NCBI GenBank assembly: GCA_036023115.1
Contig: JAYKKT010000076.1
Coordinates: 6,824,001 to 6,888,000, forward strand
Direction: 5' to 3'
Length of the DNA stretch: 64,000 bases
DNA from: Brasenia schreberi
Lineage: Eukaryota; Streptophyta; Magnoliopsida; Nymphaeales; Cabombaceae
The notes beneath the pieces were generated by a model. That model did no database searches, had not been told where the DNA came from, and was given only the letters and a program-made list of their open reading frames with translations. A program made the translations under genes and the position numbers. Positions 12,473 through 24,479 of this stretch are shown piece after piece (the stretch's first letter is position 1; the number at the start of each line of letters is the position of its first letter).

Positions 12473-13570
12473 AGAAAAATGTGAATTTGATTTTAATCAA
12501 TCTTATCTTTAGACGGTTGCTGTTCTCGATGATGCACATATCGAAGTTGCGCTTTCTTTGTGTAATATTTTCATTTTGTTTGGGGTACCTCCTCTCTGAG
12601 ACGAGCATTCTCTATCCTCATGTGTTGTTCGTCGAATGACATTTCACCCAAAGTAGTAGGGCCTCCACAATTAGGGCAGGAAGCGTTACTTAGTGCTTCC
12701 TTATACCTCATGTTCTCCGCGCGTAGCTTCTCGTTTTCCGCTCTCATCTGTGAATTCTCTTGCCGCTCGTGTTGCGTCTAAAGAGAGGGGGAGAGAGAGA
12801 AAGCAAGCGTCAGAAAAACGAAAAGGTAAGAAAAATAGCGGAATTATGTCCCCAAACCACTCTGCTTCCAGTATACGAATAAAATAACGTTCAAAAACTT
12901 TTCGAATTCTTGCCTTTTTGTTTGCATCTTACCTTCATTTGAGTGCGTTTGTTTTGAAACCAAAACTTCACTTGTAAGGGCTCCAACCCTAACTCCCGAC
13001 TTAACTCTTTCCGTTGCTTATCGTCCGGATGTGGGCACTCCTTGAAAAAACTGCAAATTAAGATGAAAACAGTAAAACCTCATGCCGACAATTTCTCCTT
13101 CGATAATTCAGTCGTCCGTACTTCATCCATTTCCATGACGTGCGTTCTTGGTTTTAGAGTAGCCCTTTAGATTAGAACAGAAAACATGAATTTCTTGTTT
13201 CCTCACGAAGTAAACGAAGCCTTAAAGGAGAAGTGTTACAAGATGACAAATCTTCATCGACAAAGTTAAACAAACAAATGACGAGAGAATTGGAGCAGGA
13301 AGACAAACATGTTCGAGTAAAATGTGTATGCTGGAATTGAACCAAGTTTTGAGTGTCAATCTCGTACGATTCCATTTCTTGAATCTGGTGCTGTGTGTGA
13401 CGATGATAACGCTTCTTCCTTGGCCGACGGTCCTGATCATTGTCATCTCCAGATGCGCCCTCGAGATTATCACTTCCTGACTTGCTCTCGAACTCATTGT
13501 CTTCTCTCACCTTTGCAAGGGCCATGTCGCTCTCTGCGGGCTGCGTTATGTGGTCATGCTGTTCGTCCAT
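7086..13570 (-). CDS. HDG2: HD-ZIP IV homeodomain-leucine zipper START transcription factor
   Basis: Spliced gene with ten coding exons: 13570-13368, 13050-12933, 12777-12589, 12194-11754, 11487-11386, 11271-11065, 9713-9542, 9208-8937, 8034-7939 and 7490-7086. All nine introns have GT-AG borders, frames join without a stop, and the sum is 735 codons (734 residues), normal for the family. The homeodomain covers residues about 51-107 ([10 protein letters not shown], then [12 protein letters not shown]). The plant zipper-loop-zipper follows at about 108-175 with its CPNCGG loop. The START lipid-binding-type domain covers about 239-472, and the START-adjacent domain runs to the end. Family members bind L1-box DNA in the nucleus and control epidermal differentiation. 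The C-terminus ([10 protein letters not shown]) and the [14 protein letters not shown] segment look closest to HDG2 among the HDG2/PDF2/ATML1 group, so the symbol is provisional. A glycine-rich insert lies near residues 665-685. No in-frame ATG exists between the chosen start and the upstream stop. Confidence 0.93.
8815..8851. repeat. TA-rich microsatellite in intron 8
   Basis: Two short TA runs separated by ACGTATG within the 902-bp intron between coding exons 8 and 9 of the HD-ZIP IV gene. Confidence 0.85.
9714..11064 (-). other. Long intron 6 of the HD-ZIP IV gene, with a tandem duplication
   Basis: At 1,351 bp this is the longest intron of the gene. It contains two adjacent diverged copies of a segment of about 62 bp (10,011-10,072 and 10,075-10,136), both running from a GTGTTGCATT motif to an ACTAAATTG motif. 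Shorter repeated phrases with TGACAATAGTGTAGACA lie near 10,460 and 10,530. No transposon ends or coding homology are recognisable. Confidence 0.8.
12436..12468. repeat. (TA)n microsatellite in intron 3
   Basis: About 16 TA units within the intron between coding exons 3 and 4 of the HD-ZIP IV gene. Confidence 0.95.
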
Positions 13571-13588
13571 AAGGTTCGCCTGAAACAG
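13571..13588 (-). promoter_or_regulatory. Upstream in-frame CTG and candidate leader splice acceptor
   Basis: Upstream of the first ATG the minus strand reads, in frame, CTG TTT CAG GCG AAC CTT ATG. A TGA stop lies four codons before the CTG. Related proteins often begin M-F-x-x-N-L/M, so the CTG sits where an ATG would be expected. Alternatively CTGTTTCAG is a splice acceptor ending at 13,580, in which case the codons before it belong to a leader intron. The sequence alone does not decide between the two. Confidence 0.35.
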
Positions 13589-13589
13589 A

Positions 13590-15095
13590 CTTGCAACGGC
13601 TCAGATTTCACGGTCATTTTCCCTCAAAAAAAAACCTATATATGCAACTTCTTAACCCATAAAAAGAAAAGATCCAATGTATCAAATCAAACAAGGAAAG
13701 CAGAAGAAAGCAAGAAAGACAAGCGAAAAGATATGAGAGAGAAAGGTGCGTTTTTCTCAAGTATCAAAATGGATTCCTTAAATTAGGGGTATAGTGCAGG
13801 AGAAAAGCTTTCTGTGGGTGGTTTTGTTTATCGAGGAGCAGTAGATAATCACATTATTCCACATGGGTTCTGAATGCATGAACTTTTATTATCCTTTTTC
13901 CCCTTTGCATAGTTTTTTCTTAATCTATTTCTCAGAGAGCATCAATGAAAAGAATATAAGGAGTTTTTAGGGTTTTGAAAACCTAGTCCTCTCTCTCCCT
14001 CTCCTGCACAAGAGGCTTAAGGGGATGTATGTAGTTTTTTATTATGTTAAAGAGTGTCGTATGTTCTAACCATGCATTCAAATGAAACAATGGTTCAGAG
14101 GAGGTGTAATATATGTTTAAGAAGTACTAAACGGACAGGCGATGATGAAGACAAAAATTTGTCCTCCAATTTCAACTATTGATTATACTTTTTAGCTTTA
14201 TTATTATTTTCTTACGTGACCTAACCTGAATTAGGGTTGAGAATGGCCACTAACTTTTTTGACAACACCCATGAAAGTAAACTGGATCTTTCAGAAACCA
14301 CACATATGTTGATGAAGAATAAAAACGTGTGGATGACTTTCCTCCATCTAACAAAGGAAAAAAAAGTATGCATGAAACACCACCATGGTCGCCTTCAAAG
14401 TGCTCAACACTCTCAAAAAATAAAAGAGCAGCCTTGCATCTCTCTGTAGAATATGAATAAGGAGAACTTGCGTCTCTCTCTCTCTCTCCTGTAGTACGTA
14501 CTGATGATGGAGTTTTCTTCAAAATCGGACCGACTCATTTGTGGTTAACAAAGGCCGAACAGGAATCTAGGTTTTCGTTCATACCCACATCCATTTTTCG
14601 ATGAAGCAGGCCATCACTCATTGAAGTTGGACCTTAGACTGAAAAACAGGCTCCTTCTGGTGCAGTTTCCGGCTGCAGTGGCCAGATGGAGAACACAACC
14701 AAGATCAACGGTCAAGATTGTTGGCCTTTCTTGTATGAGCTTCTGCAAAGCAGCTGCTGTCTAACTACACCGCATACCCGCCCACTCTCTCTCTCTCCCT
14801 CAGTCTATTCTTCCCTCAAAGAGAGTTCATGGAGGAACAGAACCCTTGACAGTGAAGTGGGGAGGAAGGAAAGAGGAGGGATGGAGGGGGGTGGGTAAAA
14901 CCGAGAGGTGCCTGCACCATTTAATATGTGAGAGAGAGAGAGAACGTCTAATAAGAATGGGATTGTTGGGAGCAAAGTTACTGCTATTGCCCGTCAATGC
15001 AACGCATTATTCTTGAGTGCATTATTTGACGTTTGTAATTAATTTGGAAATTACGTATCGAATTGTAGATAAGGGTCGCGGTTAACGGACAAATG
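13590..15095 (-). other. Probable 5' leader region of the HD-ZIP IV gene
   Basis: No coding exon is recognised here. Reading the minus strand from the TATA-like box at about 15,100, the DNA passes through a GA-rich run (14,930-14,943), a pyrimidine-rich block (about 14,845-14,895) and a GA-rich run (about 14,780-14,797). These are typical of plant 5' untranslated exons. At least one leader intron would be needed to bridge about 1.5 kb to the candidate acceptor at 13,580. The transcript start and donor were not identified. Confidence 0.3.
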
Positions 15096-15098
15096 CCC

Positions 15099-15106
15099 TA
15101 TATTTA
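15099..15106 (-). promoter_or_regulatory. TATA-like box, candidate HD-ZIP IV promoter
   Basis: The minus strand reads TAAATATA within GCATAAATATAGGG, a reasonable plant TATA box. It lies about 1.5 kb upstream of the first ATG, about 70 bases downstream (in transcription direction) of an L1-box match. A start near 15,070 is inferred from the usual 30-base spacing. Confidence 0.35.
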
Positions 15107-15174
15107 TGCCATGGCCAAAGGGTAGGAGCAATACCTGCAAATTTCCTGTTACACAGCGAGAGAGAGAGATAATC

Positions 15175-15182
15175 TGCATTTA
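15175..15182 (-). promoter_or_regulatory. L1 box (TAAATGCA)
   Basis: This is an exact match on the minus strand to the L1-box consensus TAAATGYA bound by HD-ZIP IV proteins of the ATML1/PDF2 group. It lies about 70 bases upstream of the TATA-like box, the position expected for epidermal or self-regulated expression. An 8-mer match can arise by chance in AT-rich DNA. Confidence 0.4.
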
Positions 15183-15199
15183 CGTCCGTAGCATTAAAG

Positions 15200-16300
15200 T
15201 GTTTATTCTTTTAATTTCGTTTAATTTTTTCTTACTGATTGACTGGGATTCCAGCAATAAATTTTCGAGCTTTCAGCCTCACCTTCCTTCTGCAATCTCT
15301 GAATAAATGCTCTCTGCGCTCCCGCAGACGCGGCTAGGTTATTAGGTTCATGCGTTGCCTGCGTGCGCTAGTGTGCACAAATACGAGTGTGAAGGTATTT
15401 GATGCTTAACAAAATAACCTTAAAGCTCGTTATTAGATCGTAATCAGTCACATTCACTTGACCACGGGATTCTTAAAAAGCTAGTTCTTCGCATATATAT
15501 TTTAGAAGTTTGACCTACTTAGAGTAGATGATCGAGTAGAGTTTAGGACGTCTTTTTTGGTGAATAGAGTTTAGTTCGTTTGTTTGTAATCAATTAGAAA
15601 AACCTTACATGATTAATTATATCAACCACTTAATTAAGTGAGAATTTCAGGAGTCGTGGTAACATGCTGTAGTGTTCTGAAAGATTTATCAAACAAATAA
15701 GCGATGTCAATACATTTATGAAGCCTGAGTGAGTGAACATGCACCGGTGGTTTCCATCTACATGTAGCTTTTCCTTTTGGCTACGAAAAGGAGGATGAAG
15801 CCAGGTACGCAGGCTGCGGGATAGAACTCACACCCTGCGTCATGTGAAGTTGAGAGCTCTAAAAGGTAGTGCTAATCACGCTTTGAGTGCATCCGACTGT
15901 ATGTACTTTAAACTATCCTTATTAAGCATTCATTAATGTTTTAATTGGCATGAGATTCCTGTCGTCATATCACATGGTTTTTCATATTTACTAATATCAA
16001 GCTTGCATTGCATCATTCATGCGTGTCAAAATGAAGAATCAGCGTTCTCTCTCTCTCCCCCTCAGTGTTCTCCAATGACCTCTACTTTATATATATAGAG
16101 AGAATGGGAGCTATTACGCACCTTGTCATTATGATCACCACGGTTTTATGATCTCATGGACGATGGTGATGAATCTTACCATCCACATCGTACATGGTGA
16201 TTGAGGTTTGTATTGTTGTGGACGGGTGAGATGATGTGCCCCTTCCATGCAAATACAAAATCTAGCATAAGAGGCTGCCTAGCCACTCTAAATTTCTCTC
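15200..16300. other. Upstream intergenic stretch
   Basis: Apart from the second L1-box match and short CT and TA runs, I see no gene or element here. It separates the HD-ZIP IV promoter region from the repeat-rich block to the right. Confidence 0.4.
15711..15718 (-). promoter_or_regulatory. Second L1 box (TAAATGTA)
   Basis: Exact match on the minus strand to TAAATGYA, about 0.6 kb upstream of the TATA-like box. Weaker than the proximal match because it is further away. Confidence 0.25.
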
Positions 16301-16301
16301 T

Positions 16302-16442
<141 letters not shown>

Positions 16443-16486
16443 TAGCAATGAATGCAGCAACGAATGCACATTGAGGCAAGGTGGGG

Positions 16487-16728
16487 TGATGTGAATCGCG
16501 AGTCGAGAGGATCATGGTTAAACAAGAAGCATCAAATGATGCTCCACCAATTCATCATACTCTCACACATGAAACTAATTGTATGTTTGAGTGGGCTCAT
16601 ATGTACACACTTATTACATACTCATTGGATGTGACTCACCAACACACACTCTTACACATGAGTTGGATATGACTCACCAACTCTCACCCATGCACGGTCT
16701 CCCACAAAAACTTTATAAGAAATCACCA
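16487..16728 (-). repeat. Left (3') LTR of the small element
   Basis: It matches the right LTR over most of its length, with many substitutions and small indels, so the insertion is old. It abuts the TA/TG microsatellite within about 45 bases. Confidence 0.6.
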
Positions 16729-18057
16729 CTTTTTGTTTTCATTCATACGGATGGGTTTATATAGCTTAGCAATTTTCAAAATGTTAAAAGTTATATCCTA
16801 ATTAATTTAAAATTATTAACTAACTATTTCTCCCTGGGAGTTGCTTGAAGTAATTAATGACTACGTGAAAAATGAAAAGAACATTTAACTCCTAGGGAAT
16901 CTAATGCTTCTTTGAAAGGTGGGAAATTAACTCTTGTTTTTTAATTCAATAGGTTAGTTAATAATAATTGATGCATAGATCTCCTTGAATCTTATTGTTG
17001 GTTGCTTGAGTTAGTTTCGAGTTGGGGTAAACGGATTGATCCAAAATACTAAGTTGATCCTGTTGGTGCCCGATTAGTCCATGTCCTATGGATTGACTAT
17101 ACATTCTGATTCGCTTTGCTTAGCTTGTCTCTGTGTGCTCCTGGATTCTTATCATACTCCCGGTGTTGATAATAATTTGTCTTCAAATCCAATAGTTGGT
17201 GATCCTTAGTTTCTATGCCAAGGTGATCTCTCACCAGCTGCTTGCAAAGAGTTCTCGCCACTGTTTGTTACAAAGTTTTCCAACCAAGACACTTACATGA
17301 CTCGACACCTAGTACACTTAACTACCAAAAAAAACAACATAAGTCAATACCTATTATAGCTAAACTAGAGGAAACTATGACTCAAGAAGTAAAAATATTC
17401 CACCCTAGGTACTCTGTACAAAAAATGATGGGGTTGCACTTGGGACTTCAATCTCCATTATAATGATAAAACTTTCACGTGTTCATTTTGGATGAATTCA
17501 TGAAGCCTGCAAGAAAAATAGTTGAATATGCCACGTACACGTAGGAGTAAGGAACTTCTCCTATATTCATATACACAAGTTTGAGTTCATGCTTGATTGA
17601 ACTTAGTAGGCCTGTTGTAACCAAATTTGACACTACTTTATCTTGGCACCTATTAGCCCAATTCAGGAAAGGATCATAGAAGGAGTCAAGTGGTTCCACG
17701 AGAAGTTTAATTGGATCAAGATCAAGAGGGTCTAAATCTTGAATCTCTTGTTTAATAGACTGCCAATAAGAAGGAATGACATGGACTTGTGAGTTTCTTT
17801 AAGGTGGCTTGACACAAATGCTTGTCTTTCAACCTCATCGAGTTAAAAATCACAATCCTTAGGTAGATTATGACTCAAGGCTAGTCATTGCAACCTCATT
17901 GTTCAAGATTCTTGATGACACCAAGCTCTCTTCAAGTGAGTTTGATATGATGGAAGAGGGACTTTTGATTCGAACTTGGTGTTCTATGTCTCTTTGCTCC
18001 GTTCTTGCCTCTTGGTGCATTTGTACAGTTGAGCCTAACTTAGAGGAGTTTGGGTCG

Positions 18058-18437
18058 ACATCATGGTGACTAGTGTTGAAGTGGTTAGGAGAAGGAGCTC
18101 ATTGTCATAACCATTCCTTAAGGCTTTGGGTCAGTTGTGCCATCTAAGCTGCAAGGACTTCCTGTTCATTTTGCAGTATCATGATCTGACCTTGCTCGAG
18201 AGATATTCCTCGTGAAACTAGGGGGAATCAAAATCTTATCCAACTCATATCATGGTAACTGATGTTGAGGCAATTAGGAGAAGGAGTTAGTTATCACAAT
18301 AGTTCTTGAAGGCTTTGTGTTACTTGTGTGATGTGGGCTGCGAGTACCTCATGTCCACATTGCAGTGCTATGATTTGAGCTTGCTTGAGAGTCATGCCTC
18401 GTGGTATTTGGGGGAAATCAAAATCTTGTCCTCCCAT
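18058..18437 (-). repeat. Two tandem copies of a 192-bp gag-like module
   Basis: Two consecutive units of about 192 bp (18,246-18,437 and 18,058-18,245) are clearly homologous. On the minus strand both encode the pattern RG-M/I-x-L-x-Q-x-QI, then EVLAA and Q-x-TQSL-x-E. The upstream copy (higher coordinates) is open from the ATG; the downstream copy has stops. The unit lies just inside the 5' LTR, where gag normally starts, but I know no family match. Confidence 0.6.
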
Positions 18438-18463
18438 CTCTCAATCTCAATGAAAGCACCAAA

Positions 18464-18743
18464 TGATATGATTCGCAAGTCGAGAGGATTCTAGTTAATT
18501 AAAAAGTATCAATTAAAGATCCAATATGCACACACTCATGAATTTGGCTCACCAATGTATCACATGCTCACACATAGAACTAACTGAACATATTTTGAGT
18601 GGGCTCACGTGCACACGTATACTTGTTGGATGTAACTCACCAATACACTCACTCTCACTCATGAGTTTGATACGACTCATTAACTCTCACCCATGCACAC
18701 ACAATTTGCCACATAAGCTTTAGAAACTTCGCTTTTCTCACCA
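18464..18743 (-). repeat. Right (5') LTR of the small element
   Basis: It pairs with 16487-16728 and begins TGATATGATTCGCAAGTCGA on the plus strand. The right limit is approximate, set where matching to the left copy ends at TCACCA. Confidence 0.6.
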
Positions 18744-18799
18744 TAGGTGATAAAGACCAACTCACTCACCACCCCACCTCAAATTTAGAAAAATGTGAA

Positions 18800-20400
18800 C
18801 CAGGTGCCTGAAATTTGAGCAAATTATAAGGGATTCTCACCCAAATGTATAAACCACCCTACCCGACTTTCGAAACAAGAAAGGTAGTTGTTCATAAATA
18901 AAAATGTTTTAACCATCTAAATATAATTTATATTAGTTATTTTGAATCAAATATCCAGTAATCATATTCAAAATTAGATTGTAATCAAACAACCAAAATT
19001 AGTTTTTCAATAGCAGCCCAAATTATTCGGCTTTGCCTTTGCTCATGCGTTTATATTAAGCTCCTCCTCGCATTGTCTTCTCTCCCAAATCATCCGGCTC
19101 TCCAACTTTGCTCTTCCTTCGTCTTTAGCCTCCTAACATATGATAATCATTTTTTCTTTCCAGTTTTAGGTAATGCAAGGATATGGATGGTATATAATTA
19201 GGATTTGATAGTTTTTTTTGCATAAATCCATATTGAATAAGGCCCTGTATTATTGTGTCCGATGCTTTCACTTTCTCTTCTACCTCTCTTTATTTTCCAA
19301 TACCATCATTCCTAACTTTTCCATTCTTGGATGAGCCAAATGTTGTCCTTCATAGAGGAAAACATGACGGTCATAATGGTGATTGGAAAGTGTTTAAGGC
19401 TACTATTAACTCTCTTTTCCTTTTGTTTGGTTGTATTTCTCCTTTCTTTTGATACAGATTTTCGGTTAGATACATCACAAATCTTGCACGAGCAAGGCTA
19501 GCATTGTTTTCTATGACCAAAGGTGAGAAAATCAATGCCACATTTGATTATTTTGTTTAGTTATGGAGGTTTAATTCAAAAAGGGATTATGAGTTTAAGT
19601 AGCCGATGAAGGATTCGGATTCCCAAAGATGACAATTTATTTTCAACATCTATGCCATAATGTGTTGCTGAAAATACGTGGTTCTTTCTGGTTGTATTTG
19701 TTTTATTGCATTTCTTTGATAGTTTTGTCAATAAATTGAGCATACCTCTCGCTTTGTGCAGAAAGCAAACATTACATAAGTGAACGATCCTGCTAATTAG
19801 GTTTTTTAATTGTAATTTGGTACTCTATGGACCATATAGAATTAGGGATTTAGTTTTATGTCTCATGTATCGTTAATCATAATGCATATTGAAATATATC
19901 ATTTTTTGTATCCTTTTGCGTATATTCTATATTTTAATTAAGGCTTTTCAGTTTTATGTCTCCTTTTATGTCGTATGTGTGTTGGCTAGGTAGGAGTTGG
20001 ATAATTATAATCTTTAAGTGATGTTTCTTTAATCATGCATTTTGGTTTTTCATATATGTAGTTATGAAAAGATTTTTTAAAAGAAGATTAATTGAAGATC
20101 CCGTCCTAACTAGACCATCTTGTTTTTCTAATAAAATAGGTATGTGCAATTATGTTTCTTTATTTAATGTATAGAGATTTGTAGCTTAAACAATATTTTG
20201 GAATATGATGCTAATGAAATGGGTATATGTAATATTGTTTAAGTATGTAGTGAATTGTTTTTCATATACTTTATGATGAATTTGTTTTTCTCATTGTTGA
20301 ATACTACATATTTCATTACATATTATTTTATTTTATCTTAATTTTTATTTTTTTGTACCTTATTTTTCACCTCATCCCAAAATAAATTCTTAGATCCACC
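18800..20400. other. AT-rich stretch without recognised genes
   Basis: Several short frames exist but none resembles a known protein. Composition and lack of conserved motifs suggest old, decayed repeat DNA. Confidence 0.4.
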
Positions 20401-20403
20401 ACT

Positions 20404-20633
<230 letters not shown>

Positions 20634-21430
20634 GTTAATCCATGGGCACACTCCTCCATGCTCTAATCTACACTTAAGGATCTCAATCATCCGATCGACA
20701 AGATCGGCATTGGAATTTCAAAGTGAAAAATACATTAGTTTTTTTTAGACACATTTTTCGGACTTAGTACTTTTTACTTTCAAAATTTGAATCTCAATTA
20801 CTGATCTTACCGTTCAAACATTTGAAATTCTTAAGTATTTTTAAGCATCTAACTATGTGTACATGTACTAATTTGTCTCTCGCTACATATGTATATATAC
20901 GTGTGAAAATATACGGAGAGTATAGTCCACGGGTATAATTATTCTCAACTTTTCAATCATTGTCATCAATGGCTAAGATGTATAAACAAAAGGTAAAATA
21001 GCACCAAGTGCATTTAATACGCTTACAAATAGGTACAATAGTTTTTTTTGCTTTTTTAGTTCAAATATCAACCGTTTGTGTAAATATTTAATGGCTGAAA
21101 TTTTGAAGGATATTTAGGCACAATTAGGTGTCTCTCTCACTGTCCCTACTCAAATATCACTCTCTCTATATATATTATATATAGAATGCATTACCTATAC
21201 ATATGTTCATCAATTTAAATCTACTTAAATATTTCAACGGTTTTATCATTAAAGTCAAGATGATATATTTAAGAAAAAGTAAAATAGTACTACTTGCATT
21301 AAATGCACTATACGAAAAGTAATAGTTTTCAATTTTGGTCAAAGCCATTTATCACATTGATTTACTGTTGAGGTCTTTAAGGATGTTTAAGCATAATTTA
21401 TGGTTATACATATTTACCACGTTCTTTCTA
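20634..21430. repeat. Three diverged tandem copies of a MITE-like unit
   Basis: Three successive units (about 20,634-20,890, 20,900-21,150 and 21,170-21,430) share the same order of phrases: a segment ending in AAAATAGTA/GCACCAAGTGCATT or its equivalent, a T-rich spacer, a phrase like CAAATATCAACCGTTT, then AAGGATNTTTAAGCA. Each begins near a TATATA tract. No transposase is present. The family is unknown to me, and terminal inverted repeats are not clear. Confidence 0.55.
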
Positions 21431-21439
21431 TATATAAGT

Positions 21440-22460
21440 GTATGTTTTGAGAATAGTACCAAACATGTTACAGCATAGCAGCACATTACATGTTAACAAT
21501 CAAAATTGGCAGGGATCGAAACCATTCCCTTATCCTTAATTTGCTAAAGCATCTGCCACCCTTTGACACTCTCTCTTAATTACTATATCATTAATATCAT
21601 TAAAATTTGCTACAATAATGCAAATATCATCGAGAATAATTCCATCGTCCTGTGTTAGTCCTCATCATCCAGGATGCAACTAAAAACTTCAGCACATTGT
21701 GTTTAAGACACAATTGCCTCCCACTGTTCTAGCTTTGGCAGTTGATTGTTTAGACTTTTATCACTTTATATATAAATTACTTCCTGCCTACTTCTCATAT
21801 GTCTACTCATGCATTCCCATTACTTTTCATTGACATTAGTATGATTTAAAATATTTATAAGGTATCTCAAAAAAATAAAAAGGATAATATTATAACGTAT
21901 CTAAAACTTATGTAAAAAATTATGTACCAAATAACAAGTTCAAGTTGTATAGTATAAAAAATAGTGAGTGTCAACAAAATTACCCATGGCATTGAAGGAA
22001 ATCGACTCATGCATGTGGCTTCGCACTCATGATTTTAGTTCCACAATCTTATTGGTGACATTATGTATCGGGACCGAACGAGTGAGAAAAATTATAATCG
22101 AAGGTGAATTGGACGTGCTCAAGGAACAGATGTAACTGAACCGAACGAGTGAGAGAAAAGAATTTGTAGTTCGGCTCACAGTTCGAAGGTCCGAGCCAAA
22201 CCAAAGCATAAGATTGGCTGGCCAGAGTTCAACAAGGTCTTTATATTAAATGTTGTTGATTATAATCGATGACTGAAAAGACGTAGTAAGCTATCTAAAT
22301 GTAACTCTACAATGGTCACAAAATGATTGCCCACTGGCTTCGACAATATCTTATTGCGTGCTGATGGTGCTGTTTGGTTTTGCTTGGTCCTATTGTTATA
22401 AGTTCTTCAGAACCAATTAGTTACCTCACACCTTGAGTGGTGGCCTCCACCATGGTGGAC
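21440..22460. other. Unassigned stretch
   Basis: No gene is recognised. A phrase ACCGAACGAGTGAGA occurs twice near 22,073 and 22,140. The region leads into the left LTR of the outermost nested element. Confidence 0.4.
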
Positions 22461-22469
22461 CTCATGCTA

Positions 22470-23385
22470 ACCGATACAATGTTGGCACCACAAGCCCAGA
22501 AGTGAGATGACTAGAAATTCCAAATATGAACAATCTCATCTAAAGTTTTTAATATTAATATGGTCCAATGGAATTTGCAACTTAATAACTATATGGTATA
22601 AACCAAGTCCATAATGCATATTTTTTACAAACCAATGCAATCTTTTCTGAAACTGTTATATGATACTCTTTATTTTCTTAAGCATCAGATAGACTACAAT
22701 CAACCTGAGATAACCTGTTCCAGAGTTTTGACCTGTAAGCTTAACCTATAAAATAATATAATAAAGGAATGAACACACCAACATGTGACCAGTAAGTGAG
22801 TCACCACTTCCTGTGGTATCATAGTAGTAGCATACAAATCTTAAATAACAATGCAAAAGATTTATCAATCTTTAGAAATAAACACCATTTTAAAACAATT
22901 TAAATCCAACAATAACATTCATAATTATCCACACATGCACATAATTTTAAATTTAGATGGTTAGGCTCATCCACTTGGTCAAGAGTGCAGGAGTCATCCA
23001 ACTCTCCTCAACATCCAAGGCATGTCAACCATAGTTAATCCACCAACTTTCATGGTAGGATGCCCTAGGCATACGCATTGTACTACCTCTATCCGAAATG
23101 CTTGGGAGTCGAACAATCCGTGGGCAGGGGTAGTATCTCGTGGAATTTAATTTCAATTCTTATCTCGCTCATATTAGCCACACACATGATTCATACTCAA
23201 TATTCATAAAATGCATAAATATCTTTCAACAATAATCATCACAATTACAAACATCATAGGGAATCTACCTCATCCATCAGGTTCCCCATTTTTTCTCTTC
23301 ATCTTCTTTTCCTTTTCTCAATTGGCCTGAATCATATGCGGGTCTCAGTCTAACCAAAAACTGAGGACTACTATCTACTCCCTTA
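22470..23385 (-). repeat. Left (3') LTR of the outermost gypsy element
   Basis: The inner edge is set by the polypurine tract at about 23,370-23,390. The outer edge is approximate, set where the phrase GAGATGACTAG-A/T-x-x-TTCCAAATAT, shared with the right LTR, approaches its end. Confidence 0.4.
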
Positions 23386-24479
23386 GAAAAGTTTCATCCC
23401 CGAAATTTGAATCAAACTCGCTAACAAGTTATCCGACATGCAAAGCTCTCAATCAGCTTCTACTTAACAAATACACATTTAACTCAAAACTTTGGACATA
23501 TCTACTTATCTTAATACACATACTCAAACAATATCCTTGACCCAACAAAGTTAAATTCATGCGTGCATGTTAAAATCAAAGCAAAGCATGGTCTCCTAAC
23601 AAAATTCTTGATCAACCACATGTACAAAAAAGTACATGTGCAGGTTCATTCATTTTTTTCTTAAGTCACAAAATCCTTATTGTACTGTAAAATAGTTTAA
23701 CCTTGTGGTTACGAATTCATCTATTCACAATGCACAAGGTATCGACAAGCTAAAGTTACTTCAAAGCAACATCCCTAAAAGCACCTATCATAATATTTAT
23801 AATCATATCCAAAGACCCCATACATATGTATCAAAATATTTTGTATTGTAACTAGGGTTGCCTACCTACCCTATGAAAAAAAACCATATAAGGCATGAAC
23901 ATTCATACAACCAACAAAAGCTTTAAATCCTTCATACGTTTACACAACTCTTAAAAAAATTGCGATGAATTTTTCTTTAAAATGAAGTGCATGTTCAAAC
24001 ACAAATGCCACAAAAGCAAGTTAAATGACCACAAAATTTATGCAAATAGCTCACATATTTCACCTTAACATTTGCCAAAAGAAAATTTTAATCCACAACC
24101 TAGATTTAATCCGACAAACCCATTGCTAAAACTTCTCAAACATTTATATGAGTAATGATATCAATCACAATATAGTTCATTACATAGACTCTCAAATAAC
24201 ACAATAATAAATGATGAAATCAATTACAACCAGTAATACAAATCACTAAAATCTTATCACTGCCAAATCCACAAACATAATTCCAAGAACACTATATCAA
24301 ATGCTTAAATAAACTTCCCCAATAAATATGAATCAACATGGACTTGGCGGCCATCTAGCCAAACTCGTTGAAAACATAAATCACATTTTATAATGTGAAT
24401 CCTGAACATACAACTTGTTCCCAAATACAACAAAAATAGCTAATATAAATTTATCAAAACCTTGTCAAAAACAATAGCA

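Larger units (their letters stand above)
16487..18743 (-). mobile_element. Small non-autonomous LTR element
   Basis: Two direct repeats of about 240-280 bp (16487-16728 and 18464-18743) flank about 1.7 kb. Both begin TGAT-TGA/TTCG and share a series of matching phrases, including GACTCACCAA and CTCTCACCCATGCAC. The right repeat is the 5' LTR if read on the minus strand. There the LTR end is followed directly by TTTGGTGCTTTCATTGAGA, in the place of a primer-binding site, and then by an ATG-led frame (MGGQDFDFPQIPRGM) with no match that I know. No reverse transcriptase or integrase is present, so it would depend on a partner element. Target-site duplications are not convincing. Confidence 0.6.
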
